DNA of 64,000 nt from Pigmentibacter sp. JX0631. GTDB taxonomy: Bacteria; Bdellovibrionota_B; Oligoflexia; Silvanigrellales; Silvanigrellaceae. The stretch is from assembly GCF_029873255.1 (NCBI RefSeq), contig NZ_CP123622.1, positions 1 to 64,000 of the forward strand. The letters run 5' to 3'. The notes under the pieces are model-generated. The model was not told the DNA's origin, did not search any database, and worked only from the letters and a program-made list of their open reading frames with translations. A program made the translations under genes and the position numbers. Below are positions 9,648 through 18,462 of this stretch, in pieces (within the stretch, counting starts at the first letter, position 1; the number at the start of each line of letters is the position of its first letter).

Positions 9648-10226
9648 TCATCTTTCTTTTTTCTTCAAAGAAAATAATTTTTGATTTTTTATTTGACAAT
9701 ATATTTTATTTATACCCAAAATAAGAATCAAGCAATAAAAAAAACCGAGAGGCCAAATAATGTAGCCAATTGTAATTATTAAACTAAAAGCTATACCCCC
9801 TAAATCACTATTACTCATATTATTGAATAAAAAACCAGAGAAAATTATTGCGAAAAATAAAATTGGTATATAAATACTTAATTTAAAAATTGATAAAAAA
9901 GAAATAACAAATTTTTTAATATGAGTTACTTTCTTTATTTTAAAAGTCAATTCATCCTTCTTTTCTACTTCAAGAAAAATCAATTCTTTTTGCTTGTTTA
10001 TTTCAGAAAATATTCTTTTTTTATAGCCAAAATAAGAATCTAGCAACCAAAAAAACAGCGGTAAGAATACAATTAATAATTTGTAATATAATGCATTTTT
10101 AGATATATTTTCTGATAATTCAATATATAATAAAATAATTTTAATAGAAAAAATTACTGCAATAAGTTTTATAAAAAAAGTATTTGTAACAATTAGTTTC
10201 ATTATTTTAAGTGTTTTTCTAATCAT
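9648..10226 (-). CDS. Small membrane protein, RipA-family-like motif
   Basis: 192 residues with four or more hydrophobic segments and a Lys-rich cytosolic stretch between them. The segment FWLLDSYFGYKKRIF resembles the conserved FW-x-LD-x-Y(Y) signature I associate with RipA-family octameric membrane proteins; this assignment is tentative. A TTG start at 10274 would lie inside the 16-bp repeat array, so ATG 10226, preceded by ATAGG about ten bases away, is preferred. The C-terminal third is built from the start of a duplicated copy and ends early at 9648, so the present protein may be a truncated or chimeric form. Confidence 0.5.
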   Translation of the reverse strand: MIRKTLKIMKLIVTNTFFIKLIAVIFSIKIILLYIELSENISKNALYYKLLIVFLPLFFWLLDSYFGYKKRIFSEINKQKELIFLEVEKKDELTFKIKKVTHIKKFVISFLSIFKLSIYIPILFFAIIFSGFLFNNMSNSDLGGIAFSLIITIGYIIWPLGFFYCLILILGINKIYCQIKNQKLFSLKKKER

Positions 10227-10266
10227 TTTTAATAACCTATAATTTGTTAGAGAATAGTTAAGAAGT

Positions 10267-10346
10267 ACTATCAACGCAAAATACTATCAACGCAAAATAC
10301 TATCAACGCAAAATACTATCAACGCAAAATACTATCAACGCAAAAT
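10267..10346. repeat. Five direct repeats of 16 bp
   Basis: TACTATCAACGCAAAA is repeated five times head to tail with no mismatch, then a partial TACT. The array lies 41 bases before the preferred start of the RipA-like gene and after the SprT-like gene stop. It has no spacers, so it is not CRISPR. It could be an iteron or protein-binding array, or a slipped-strand product. Confidence 0.95.
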
Positions 10347-10438
10347 ACTTTCCACATTTTTTAGAAAAAGATATGGAAAATGTAAAATAATTTTAATAAT
10401 ATTCTTTGTTGTATGAGGAGTAATTGGCACCCATTTTT

Positions 10439-11572
10439 CTAAATTTTACCTGGCAAATAAGACACACCTGATTTTTCTTCCGCAATTGGTTTATTAAGGA
10501 TAATTTTTTTTCCAGCCGTTTTTCCATCGGAATAAAAATCAGAATAAACACTTCCACTACCTGATGATTTTGTGCTCAATTTTGGATATAATTTTTTAGT
10601 ATAATTATTTAAATAAGTCATTTCTTCTTTAAGTAGCATTGGTAAATTAAATTCTTCACTTTCAATATTTTGCTTTATATTTTGTTCATTTTTCCTATTT
10701 TGTTTCTCTAATTTAGAATGAAAACCTTCAATCACCCCTTTTTGAAAAGATAATTTATATTTAGCAGATATATTTCCATTTTTTTGGTATTCAAGCCATA
10801 GCTTTTCAATTTTATCTTTTAAAAAATAAAAAACGTACTCTGCCATTTTTATGTTACTTTTCTTTCCAATTATTTCGACAGATTTATACGATTCTTGGTT
10901 TAAGTAGTCATACATTTCACCATAAATAATATTCACAAAAAAATGGTTTTGAATAAGAGCAAAAATAAATTGATAGGTACTGGGCACTACTTTTCTGTTA
11001 AAATTTATAAAAAAACTTTCATACAACTCATTATTTTTTTTCTGGATATTTTCAATATTATATTTTTGATATATTTCTTGCACTTTTTGCATAGCCAAAT
11101 ACGCTTCATGTTCATTTACAGATTGTGCTAAATTTAAAAGTTTTTCTACTTTTCTTAGCATCACTTGATCTTCTGAACTTAAATTAGGAAAATCTTCTTT
11201 TGCTGCTAAATCATCGAAATTTAACTTAGCTTTTCTAAACCTTGGAAGAACTGCAATTGTCTCACATGCTTGTTGAAAAAGTGAATCGTGCCCAGAATCT
11301 GACTGATATAGTTGAGTTACTATTTGGTGTGCCATTTCATGTTTTAATACTTGAATAACAACATTCCAAGGATATTCTGTAATTAATTTTCGCGACAACC
11401 GAATTGTTTTAAAAGTGGGGTTCCAACTCCCCCATTCAGATGTTAAATCTTCAATAGTTATCATTGGTTTTGTCAATTTAATTTTATATAAATAGCAAAT
11501 GTAATCGTACTCTTTATAGAGTTGGAAAATAACTTTTGAAAACATTTCAGATAATAGAGACTCGAAATTCAT
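10439..11572 (-). CDS. SprT-like/DUF2786 putative zinc metalloprotein
   Basis: 377 residues. Near the N-terminus the segment VLKHEMAHQIV holds the HExxH zinc-protease motif in a SprT-like context (RLSRKL before it, GHDSLFQQ after it). Next comes a DUF2786 helix-turn region (KVEKLLNLAQSVNEHEAYLA followed by AQ-like repeats up to YNIE), and then a DUF7168-like basic region. This order is common in uncharacterised bacterial DUF2786 proteins, some on mobile elements. Substrate and role are unknown. The C-terminal tail is Ser/Gly-rich. AGAGG seven bases before ATG 11572 supports the start. It stands alone, 53 bases after the start of the minus-strand intergenic gap that follows the lipoprotein gene. 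Confidence 0.75.
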   Translation of the reverse strand: MNFESLLSEMFSKVIFQLYKEYDYICYLYKIKLTKPMITIEDLTSEWGSWNPTFKTIRLSRKLITEYPWNVVIQVLKHEMAHQIVTQLYQSDSGHDSLFQQACETIAVLPRFRKAKLNFDDLAAKEDFPNLSSEDQVMLRKVEKLLNLAQSVNEHEAYLAMQKVQEIYQKYNIENIQKKNNELYESFFINFNRKVVPSTYQFIFALIQNHFFVNIIYGEMYDYLNQESYKSVEIIGKKSNIKMAEYVFYFLKDKIEKLWLEYQKNGNISAKYKLSFQKGVIEGFHSKLEKQNRKNEQNIKQNIESEEFNLPMLLKEEMTYLNNYTKKLYPKLSTKSSGSGSVYSDFYSDGKTAGKKIILNKPIAEEKSGVSYLPGKI

Positions 11573-11625
11573 ATTTCCTCTAAATTTATTTAAGAAAAAA
11601 GCGATAATGATCTTCTTTAAAAAAC

Positions 11626-13143
11626 TTAATCTTTAATAGGAGATAAAGTTGCCTTTGTCGTAACAGTTTTACTATCTTTAATTTTATCGGACAATTGTCC
11701 ATCCGATATTTTTTGGGTAAAGATAGGAACAACGACTTCTTTAGTTATGCCACCTGACAATAAAAGATCAATCCGTGTTTTTGGAAGAATCAAATTTTGA
11801 TCACCAACAAAATATGTTAGCGAAAAGTCACCATCAGGTAAATAAACTTCATCGGGTTTGAAATACATTAAATCAATAGATTTACCATATATACTGGGAC
11901 TTTTTGCTTCAAAGCGCACAAAATCTGTTTTTGTATTTCCTGATGTATATTTTATTTCCCATTTTAATTTGACTCTACTTAATTTATCTATTCTAACAGA
12001 ATCTTCAGATGTCACTAAATTCTTAAAAATGCCTTTAATTCCTTCAACTCCATATTCGTATTTTTGATCAAAAACTAAAAAGGGCATGTCAGGCATAACA
12101 GTCATTAATACAAATGGCATTCTATTCGCATGAATAGTAATTCGTGGTGGTAGTTTACATTTTTCATATTTTTCAGGACAGGTAGGAGAATTAATTTGCA
12201 CCCCACGTGTCTTAACCTCAGTAATTTGATTTTCTGAAACATCTACATATTTTTCAATTTCTGTACCTTCCAGCGTTACTCTGTAGTTACCAGGAAATAC
12301 AGGATAATCCGTATTTAATCTAAACAATACTTTTTCATTAATATATGCAAATATTGGTTGACCACCTGCTTTTAAGCGTTCTTCAATTGGAAAATAGCGA
12401 GGAGAAACGATTCGCATTACCCCTAGTTTTATATCAAAATTAGAAAAATCTTTTATTTGAATTATTTTATTGCTACCATTTACTTCTATCTGATATCTTC
12501 CACTTTGTAGCCAAATTGTTCCATTAACAGGAGAAGAAATAACAAATTTTTTTTCTTGTGTTGATAAATCTAATGGATAGGAAAAAAACTTACTAGAATC
12601 CGTATTTATTGGTGAAGACAATGTGAGTGGCCATAATTGCACTTTTTTTTCAGAATAAATGAGAGGATCTAAATTAAATTCAACATTTCTTCCTGAAATA
12701 GAAAGTACATTTTTCCCTGGTAAAATATCAAAATCACTTTTATTAATAAACCAATGTTCTTGTTTATTTAAAGGGTCAAGACAATAACTATTAAAAGTAT
12801 TGCTTAAAGAATTTTCTAATTGATTATTATTTTTACTATTAAATACTAAACTAACTTTACTCATAACAATTTTTTGATCTTTTGTTCCGTCATGATTAAA
12901 CTCATAAGAACTGCATTCATTTGCAAGAGCATATATTCCAACTGGCAATAAGGTTTTTGTATTTGTCGTAATTCGCATAAGTGGATAATATATTTTTTTA
13001 TTATTACTATTATTAACTTTATAAATTGTTACGTTTTTATTAGGATTTCCTAAAAATACAAAATACCTTTTATCTTCAGAAGATGAATTTTTATTACATG
13101 AATTAATAATTAGTATTAAAAATAAAAAAACAAAAAATCTCAA
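11626..13143 (-). CDS. Large lipoprotein of unknown function
   Basis: 505 residues beginning with a hydrophobic segment and the lipobox IINSC, so the mature protein should be lipidated on cysteine 16. No known domain is recognised. The rest reads as successive beta-rich modules with recurring phrases such as YRVTLEG, GRYQIEVNG and DGDFSLTYFVG, suggesting repeated PEGA-like or immunoglobulin-like sandwich domains; this is inference. The start is TTG, supported by GAGG eight bases upstream and by the TTGA overlap with the stop codon of the preceding OB-fold lipoprotein gene. It is the last gene of the cheA-cheW-lipoprotein run, hinting at envelope sensing linked to the chemosensory system. Confidence 0.65.
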   Translation of the reverse strand: MRFFVFLFLILIINSCNKNSSSEDKRYFVFLGNPNKNVTIYKVNNSNNKKIYYPLMRITTNTKTLLPVGIYALANECSSYEFNHDGTKDQKIVMSKVSLVFNSKNNNQLENSLSNTFNSYCLDPLNKQEHWFINKSDFDILPGKNVLSISGRNVEFNLDPLIYSEKKVQLWPLTLSSPINTDSSKFFSYPLDLSTQEKKFVISSPVNGTIWLQSGRYQIEVNGSNKIIQIKDFSNFDIKLGVMRIVSPRYFPIEERLKAGGQPIFAYINEKVLFRLNTDYPVFPGNYRVTLEGTEIEKYVDVSENQITEVKTRGVQINSPTCPEKYEKCKLPPRITIHANRMPFVLMTVMPDMPFLVFDQKYEYGVEGIKGIFKNLVTSEDSVRIDKLSRVKLKWEIKYTSGNTKTDFVRFEAKSPSIYGKSIDLMYFKPDEVYLPDGDFSLTYFVGDQNLILPKTRIDLLLSGGITKEVVVPIFTQKISDGQLSDKIKDSKTVTTKATLSPIKD

Positions 13144-13481
13144 TTATCACACCTCAGCATAGTTTGTATTGAAAAATATTTATGCACTTTGAATTGCTTA
13201 AGCTTTCCTACAATAGCCACATCTTTACCTTTTTGCATACAAGGTAAATAAGCAGTTATATTTTCAGTTGTAACTTGAATATAACCTGTTTTGTCTTCCA
13301 ATACAAACCAAAGACCTCCGGGACCTACATCAAATATTTTTCCACTTAAAATAACAGGAATATCATAATAAGTTTTTGGAGTTAAAATTAATAATTTTAT
13401 ATCAACAAGTCTTGTTTTTTTCTCGCAACTTCCAATTAATAAAAGGCTAATGATCAGCAGCAGCAGGTTGTTCATCTTCAT
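13140..13481 (-). CDS. Small OB-fold-like lipoprotein
   Basis: 113 residues with lipobox LIGSC and then a compact beta-rich domain. The patterns VILSGKIFDVG, LWFVLEDKTGYIQV and GKDVAIVGKLKQF match the five-strand OB-fold layout of periplasmic OB-fold proteins. Two cysteines (LPCMQ and MLRCD) could form a disulphide. It overlaps cheW by 35 bases and the following lipoprotein gene by 4, so translation is probably coupled. Ligand unknown. AGAGG about nine bases before ATG 13481 fits the start. Confidence 0.6.
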   Translation of the reverse strand: MKMNNLLLLIISLLLIGSCEKKTRLVDIKLLILTPKTYYDIPVILSGKIFDVGPGGLWFVLEDKTGYIQVTTENITAYLPCMQKGKDVAIVGKLKQFKVHKYFSIQTMLRCDN

Positions 13482-14067
13482 TTTCTGTTTCCTCTTTTAG
13501 GTCAAATGTTAACTCTGCTACTATTTTATCTAAATCTATAATACCTCTAATTCTATCCCCTACCCTTGAAACTCCAGCTAATATTTTATATTCAGCAGGA
13601 AAGAAATTTTGTGGAATAGATTCTATTTCCGAAGGTTGTAGACGAACAAATTCAGTTATATCATCAACAATGACACCAAAACCACCATAATCACAATGCA
13701 AAATAATTACTCTTGTAGTAGAATCAGCTTTTCCTCTTTCAAATTTCAAAAATCTTCTTAAATTTAACACTGGCATAATTTCACCGCGTAAAGCAATGAT
13801 ACCCTCCATCATAAATTTAGCACCCGGAACAAAAGTTATTGTTGTTAACATAATAATTTCTCTTACCAATGACATAGGTAACAGAAATTCTTCTTTATGC
13901 AATTTAAAACCGATATATTGAACACCTGGTGTTTGTACTACTCCTTCATCGGTAACATCATTAATATATCCAGATGCAGTATCATCTTGATAAGGCAATT
14001 GCACTTGTTGACCGCCAGCAGCATCACCTGAAAAAGAAACAAATTTTTTAACTTGCAACTGCAGCAC
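13447..14067 (-). CDS. cheW: CheW-like chemotaxis adaptor
   Basis: 206-residue scaffold that links chemoreceptors to CheA. A poorly conserved N-terminal extension of about 45 residues precedes the CheW domain, seen in YIGFKLHKEEFLLPMSLVREII, split here as YIGFKLHKEEF and LLPMSLVREII. GIIALRGEIMPVLNLRRFL and VIILHCDYGGFGVIVDDI follow. The tail is acidic. The gene starts inside the end of cheA (20-base overlap), with GTG 14067 as the best available start and GGGG about nine bases upstream. The overlap indicates coupled synthesis with CheA. Confidence 0.88.
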   Translation of the reverse strand: MLQLQVKKFVSFSGDAAGGQQVQLPYQDDTASGYINDVTDEGVVQTPGVQYIGFKLHKEEFLLPMSLVREIIMLTTITFVPGAKFMMEGIIALRGEIMPVLNLRRFLKFERGKADSTTRVIILHCDYGGFGVIVDDITEFVRLQPSEIESIPQNFFPAEYKILAGVSRVGDRIRGIIDLDKIVAELTFDLKEETENEDEQPAAADH

Positions 14068-16987
14068 GATTTTGGTACCCCGATTTAGTTTGTGAGAAGT
14101 CGTCTATTATTTCACCAACATCCAATACTAAAGCTACTCTTCCATTTCCTAAAACACATCCTCCAGCAACTCCGCGCCGTTTTCCCATAAGTCTGCCTAA
14201 AGATTTAATAACAATTTCCTGTTGACCTTGAAGTTGATCAACTACTACTCCAACTCTTTTTTCACCCACTCCAACAACCACAAATATTATTCTTGGTTTA
14301 GAATGCCTCATTCTAAAAGAAAAACTTTGATTTGAATTGGATTGTTTTATTTCTACAGATTTTTCTTCATTTGGTTTATCATTATTTTCACCTTCATTAT
14401 GATGTTTTATTCTTTGTATATCTGCAACGGAATACCACATTAAATCATTCATTGCATGCAGATCAAACACATCTGCAAGTTTGAGTAAAGGAAGTACTCT
14501 ATCTCTTAATTTAACGAAATCTGCACTTCCCATTTTTTGCACTTCTTCTGGTCTAATGCGGATACTTTCAATTACATTTACTAGAGGAATAGCATAACTT
14601 TCACCTTTAGTTTCAACCATAAGACTTGGAATAATAGCTAAAGTTAAAGGTAATTTTATTGTTGTTGTGGTTCCTTTTCCAAGTTCACTATCTAATTCAA
14701 TAATTCCTTTTAACTTCACAATACTCTTTTTAACGACGTCCATCCCAACGCCACGACCAGAAATATTTGTTACTTTTTCAGCAGTAGAAAATCCTGATTC
14801 AAAAATTAAAGAAAATATTTCTTTATTTGTCATATGATCAGCTTCTTTAATAATTCCTCTTTCTATTGCTTTATTTCTTATTTTATCAATTTGTAATCCT
14901 TTTCCATCATCTTGGATAGTTATTACTATCATATTTCCATCTTGACTAGCTTTTAAATGAATATTACCTTTCCTAGGTTTTCCTACTTGTTCTCTTACAT
15001 CAGGCATTTCAACACCATGATCCACACTATTTCTAATTAAGTGAACAAGGGGATCTCCAATTTCTTCGACTAATGTTTTATCTAGTTCTGTTTCACCGCC
15101 AATTATATGTAGATCCATTTCTTTTCCTAGTTGTCTGCATAAATCACGAACAACTCTTGTAAATTTATAAAATGCGTTTCCAACTGGAACCATCCGAATT
15201 TTCATAATAATACTTTGAACTTCATTCATGTGTCTGCCAAAAAGCAAAACACTTTCACTCATCGAATGTCCTAATTCACTATTTCCATTTCCACGTAATT
15301 CTTCTTCTATTCGAGCAAAACGTGTTCTATCAATAACCAATTCACCAACTAAATTAACAAGACTATCAAGACGCTTTAAGTCAACACGGATTGTTCCACC
15401 AGCTTCATCAGCTTTTTTCTCTTCTGGTTTCTTTTTATCTTTGTCACCAGCAGGCTTTGCAGCTGCTGGCGCAGCAGGTGTGGCGGGGGCAGCTGGCGCG
15501 GCGGGTGCAGCAGGGGCAGCTGGCGTGGCGGGTGCAGCAGGTGCGGCCGGAGTTCCTCCCTCAGCTTTTTTGGCAGGAGCCCCACCGGTACCCAAAACCG
15601 CTAATCTTAATTTTGAAAGAGCATCGTTTATTGGCATTTCTGATGATTGATTTTTTTTAATGGACTCAAACATAATACGAATTCTATCTAAACCAAAAAA
15701 TAAACCATCCATTAAAGCAGGAGAAACTTTTAAAGTTCCCTTGCGTATTCTATCAAATAAATTCTCCATTTTATGGGTTAATTTTTCAATTGCACGAAAC
15801 CCGAACATTCCAGAAGTACCTTTAATAGTATGAGCACTTCTAAAAATACTTTCAACCGCATCTTTACTTTCGGGATTTCCTTCCAACTCAAGCATTGAAT
15901 TACTTAAATTTTCAATGAGTTCATCAGCATTTGATAAGAAATCTTGCAACATTTCAGGATCAAGATCAGGTTTTTCAAAGCCATCTCCACCAGCAAGATT
16001 TTTGGTATCAAAATCTTCTTCTGGCTCCTCTTCTTCACCTCCTCCATGCCCACCACCTCCTGCAGCTGCAGGTGCAGGTGCAGCGGCTGGGGGAGCAGAA
16101 GAAGCTTCTTTAGCAGGTTCAGCAGCAGCAGGCGCATCACCTCCTCCCGCAAAAACAAGAGAATCCCAAGGAGGTCCTAATTTTTTTAAACAGCTAGGAT
16201 CTTTTTTGTCTAAATCTACAACGTCTGCTTCAACAACTCCTTTCAAAGTTGCTGCTTCAAGTTCAGCTGCAAATACTATCAGAGCATGTTCACCTGATAC
16301 CCGAAAAACTATAAAGTCACCAACTCGGGATATATTATCTGCATGTTTTCCTGATTTTAGCTCATCTATTGACTTATAACTGCCATCTTTAAGGTGGACA
16401 GCAAAGACCTTTTCAGTCCTAGTAGAAAATTTTTGAAAAGCAGCATTTTCTTCAGCGGAAAAAGCTCCGGCTTCTAAATTGCCTGTTGGCGCAGAACTGT
16501 TACCTGCTGGGGCACTGGAAGGAGCAGGAGTTCCGCCATTTTTCACAATATCAGATTTAGCATGAAACTCATGCACAAGCCTTTCCGCCTCCATCAACAC
16601 ATCAGGATCAATTGGCTTTGGATACGCTTTGTATACTTGTTCAAAAACATTTTGTGCATCTGAGACTAATTCAATTATTTCTTTTGTTAATTTAACCTTT
16701 TCAGAACGAACAAATTCAATATAATCTTCAACTGCATGCGCCATAGCAACCATCTCTAAAAGATTTGCCATTTGCGACAAACCTTTCAGAGTATGCAGTG
16801 TTCTAAATAATTCTTGACTTTCTTCGAGTGGGACATCTTCATTCGCAATTAAATGCTCTTGAAATCCTTGGCATAAGGTTGCCAAGCGTTCGTATAATTC
16901 GGTTGCTTCATTCTTCAACTCTTCAGCTAGGTTTGAATCAGATTGTTCCGGTGAACGAAGCTCAGGTATGCTTTTTAGGAAAAACAC
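14048..16987 (-). CDS. cheA: Chemotaxis histidine kinase CheA with two Hpt domains
   Basis: Cytosolic kinase that passes phosphate from ATP through Hpt histidines to response regulators. From GTG 16987 (979 residues): Hpt1 with HTLKG (His about 65), a unique domain of about 130 residues, an Ala/Pro/Gly linker, Hpt2 with HTIKG (His about 386), an Ala-Pro repeat linker (about 475-520), the dimerisation helices, the ATPase with N box HLIRNSVDHG and GRGVGMD, and a C-terminal CheW-like domain. The open frame continues to 17113, but that part would overlap maf and precedes any Hpt homology; GGGGG five bases before GTG 16987 supports the shorter form. No CheY, CheR, CheB or receptor gene is adjacent. 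The Ala-Pro linker is unusually GC-rich for this genome. Confidence 0.92.
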   Translation of the reverse strand: MFFLKSIPELRSPEQSDSNLAEELKNEATELYERLATLCQGFQEHLIANEDVPLEESQELFRTLHTLKGLSQMANLLEMVAMAHAVEDYIEFVRSEKVKLTKEIIELVSDAQNVFEQVYKAYPKPIDPDVLMEAERLVHEFHAKSDIVKNGGTPAPSSAPAGNSSAPTGNLEAGAFSAEENAAFQKFSTRTEKVFAVHLKDGSYKSIDELKSGKHADNISRVGDFIVFRVSGEHALIVFAAELEAATLKGVVEADVVDLDKKDPSCLKKLGPPWDSLVFAGGGDAPAAAEPAKEASSAPPAAAPAPAAAGGGGHGGGEEEEPEEDFDTKNLAGGDGFEKPDLDPEMLQDFLSNADELIENLSNSMLELEGNPESKDAVESIFRSAHTIKGTSGMFGFRAIEKLTHKMENLFDRIRKGTLKVSPALMDGLFFGLDRIRIMFESIKKNQSSEMPINDALSKLRLAVLGTGGAPAKKAEGGTPAAPAAPATPAAPAAPAAPAAPATPAAPAAAKPAGDKDKKKPEEKKADEAGGTIRVDLKRLDSLVNLVGELVIDRTRFARIEEELRGNGNSELGHSMSESVLLFGRHMNEVQSIIMKIRMVPVGNAFYKFTRVVRDLCRQLGKEMDLHIIGGETELDKTLVEEIGDPLVHLIRNSVDHGVEMPDVREQVGKPRKGNIHLKASQDGNMIVITIQDDGKGLQIDKIRNKAIERGIIKEADHMTNKEIFSLIFESGFSTAEKVTNISGRGVGMDVVKKSIVKLKGIIELDSELGKGTTTTIKLPLTLAIIPSLMVETKGESYAIPLVNVIESIRIRPEEVQKMGSADFVKLRDRVLPLLKLADVFDLHAMNDLMWYSVADIQRIKHHNEGENNDKPNEEKSVEIKQSNSNQSFSFRMRHSKPRIIFVVVGVGEKRVGVVVDQLQGQQEIVIKSLGRLMGKRRGVAGGCVLGNGRVALVLDVGEIIDDFSQTKSGYQNRAAVAS
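15466..15556. repeat. GC-rich Ala-Pro linker repeat inside cheA
   Basis: About 90 bases of imperfect GCAGCTGGCGCGGCGGG-like units encode the Pro-Ala-Ala linker between Hpt2 and the kinase core. GC content here is far above the surrounding sequence, which creates misleading open frames on the other strand and in other phases. Confidence 0.85.
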
Positions 16988-17102
16988 ACTATCCCCCAAA
17001 AAAAGTACGTTAATTGTGATAAATGAGGTATGACTTACTAGGTATTTTAATCGCATTAACTGCGTCTGTATTTTTTTTAGAGTTAAGGATTTGGCGGTTT
17101 TT

Positions 17103-17708
17103 ATGAATAGCAAACAAAAAAATAAATTAATTTTAGCAAGTGGATCACCAAGAAGAAAAGAAATGCTAACTGCAAGTGGATTAGAGTTTTTAGTAATTCC
17201 AGCTAATATAGATGAAATTCCAAAAACAAATGAATCAGGGAAAGACTATGTGAAGAGAAATGCATTTGAAAAAGCATTAGCAGTAACTAAACAAGTATCA
17301 CCGAATGATATAATACTTAGTGCTGATACTATTGTTGTTACTAAAAATGATGTCATTTTAGAAAAACCACTATCAGAAGAACATGCAGAAAATATGCTCA
17401 AAATGTTATCAAATGAATCTCATTTAGTATATACAGGCTATACCCTAATGCAAAATGGAACAGAACTAATTTCTAGAGTTATTGAAACTATTGTAACATT
17501 TCGGAAAATATCAGCGGATGAAATTCAAGCTTATATTGCAAGTAAAGAACCTTTCGACAAAGCTGGCGGTTATGGTATTCAAGGTAAGGCAATGGGTTTT
17601 GTTACCAATGTCAATGGAAGCTACACAAATGTAATAGGTTTACCACTTGCAGAAGTTTTAGTCGATCTCACAAATTTTGCAGGTATAAAACCTTTTGCAA
17701 TTAAGTAA
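17103..17708 (+). CDS. maf: Maf-family nucleoside triphosphate pyrophosphatase
   Basis: 201-residue house-cleaning enzyme that hydrolyses non-canonical or pyrimidine NTPs to NMPs and pyrophosphate. Diagnostic motifs are LASGSPRRKEML at the N-terminus, SADTIVV, DKAGGYGIQGKA and SYTNVIGLPLAEV, matching the dTTP/UTP pyrophosphatase (YhdE) branch. ATG 17103 with GGCGG five bases upstream is chosen; a TTG at 17091 is in frame. It is divergent from cheA and is followed after 20 bases by yggS, with which it probably forms an operon. Confidence 0.93.
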   Translation: MNSKQKNKLILASGSPRRKEMLTASGLEFLVIPANIDEIPKTNESGKDYVKRNAFEKALAVTKQVSPNDIILSADTIVVTKNDVILEKPLSEEHAENMLKMLSNESHLVYTGYTLMQNGTELISRVIETIVTFRKISADEIQAYIASKEPFDKAGGYGIQGKAMGFVTNVNGSYTNVIGLPLAEVLVDLTNFAGIKPFAIK

Positions 17709-17728
17709 TTTGTGAGGAAATAATTAAC

Positions 17729-18436
17729 ATGAATAATTTCATTGAAAGTAATTTAAATAATTTCAAAACAAATCTGACTAATATTGCCACCAAATATAAA
17801 AGAAATATCGATGAAATTACTATTATAGCTGTCAGTAAATATCAAGATTGTAATAAAATAAATTCTGCTTATTCAAGTGGACAAATAAATTTTGGAGAAA
17901 ATTATATCCAAGAGTGGCAAGAAAAAGTAAAATTTTTTCAAAACAGTTTACCAAATTTAAAATGGCACTTAATAGGAAATTTACAAAAAAATAAAGCAAA
18001 GTATTTAACCGATAAAGTTTTTTGTCTTCAATCATTAGACAGTATAGATCTGGCAAAAGAAATTGAGAAAAAAGGAAAATTTGAACAGAAATTAAAAGTT
18101 CTAATTCAACTCCAAATTGATAAAAATGATCAAAATAAATCAGGAATAACAATTGAACAAGCAAAATTATTACGTGATTATATTTGGAAAAGTTCTAAAA
18201 TAAGTTTTGCAGGTTTCATGGGTATTGGCCCTCTCGATATAGAAATAAATAAAAGAAAAGAACTCTACTATTCATTTATTGACAATGCATACAATCTCTG
18301 GAAGGAAACAAACTCAATTAATACACAACCAATTTTATCTTTAGGAATGTCCTCTGATTATGAAACTGCAATTGAATGTGGGAGTAATATGTTAAGAATT
18401 GGTACTGCAATTTTTGGTGAAAGAAATAAAAACTAA
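17729..18436 (+). CDS. yggS: YggS-family pyridoxal-phosphate homeostasis protein
   Basis: 235-residue PLP-binding protein with an alanine-racemase-like barrel, involved in vitamin B6 balance and not in a known catalytic step. Visible motifs are IIAVSKYQ (PLP lysine in SK), NFGENYIQEW, WHLIGNLQKNKAK, GFMGIGPL and LSLGMSSDYETAIECGSNMLRIGTAIFG, here split as LSLGMSSDYETAI and LRIGTAIFG. Length is typical. GAGGAAA precedes ATG 17729. It is downstream of maf with a 20-base gap. Confidence 0.95.
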   Translation: MNNFIESNLNNFKTNLTNIATKYKRNIDEITIIAVSKYQDCNKINSAYSSGQINFGENYIQEWQEKVKFFQNSLPNLKWHLIGNLQKNKAKYLTDKVFCLQSLDSIDLAKEIEKKGKFEQKLKVLIQLQIDKNDQNKSGITIEQAKLLRDYIWKSSKISFAGFMGIGPLDIEINKRKELYYSFIDNAYNLWKETNSINTQPILSLGMSSDYETAIECGSNMLRIGTAIFGERNKN

Positions 18437-18462
18437 TTTTCATTGAAAATATATAATTAAAT

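Noticed and set aside
10267..10346. CRISPR array
   Set aside because: The 16-bp units are directly adjacent with no spacers.
15228..16379. Several antisense and out-of-phase open frames within cheA
   Set aside because: They arise from the GC-rich Ala-Pro linker and have no homology pattern or start signal.
16988..17113. N-terminal extension of CheA up to an apparent start at 17113
   Set aside because: It would overlap maf, precedes the first Hpt helix, and its own Met codons lack a ribosome-binding site; GTG 16987 has GGGGG.
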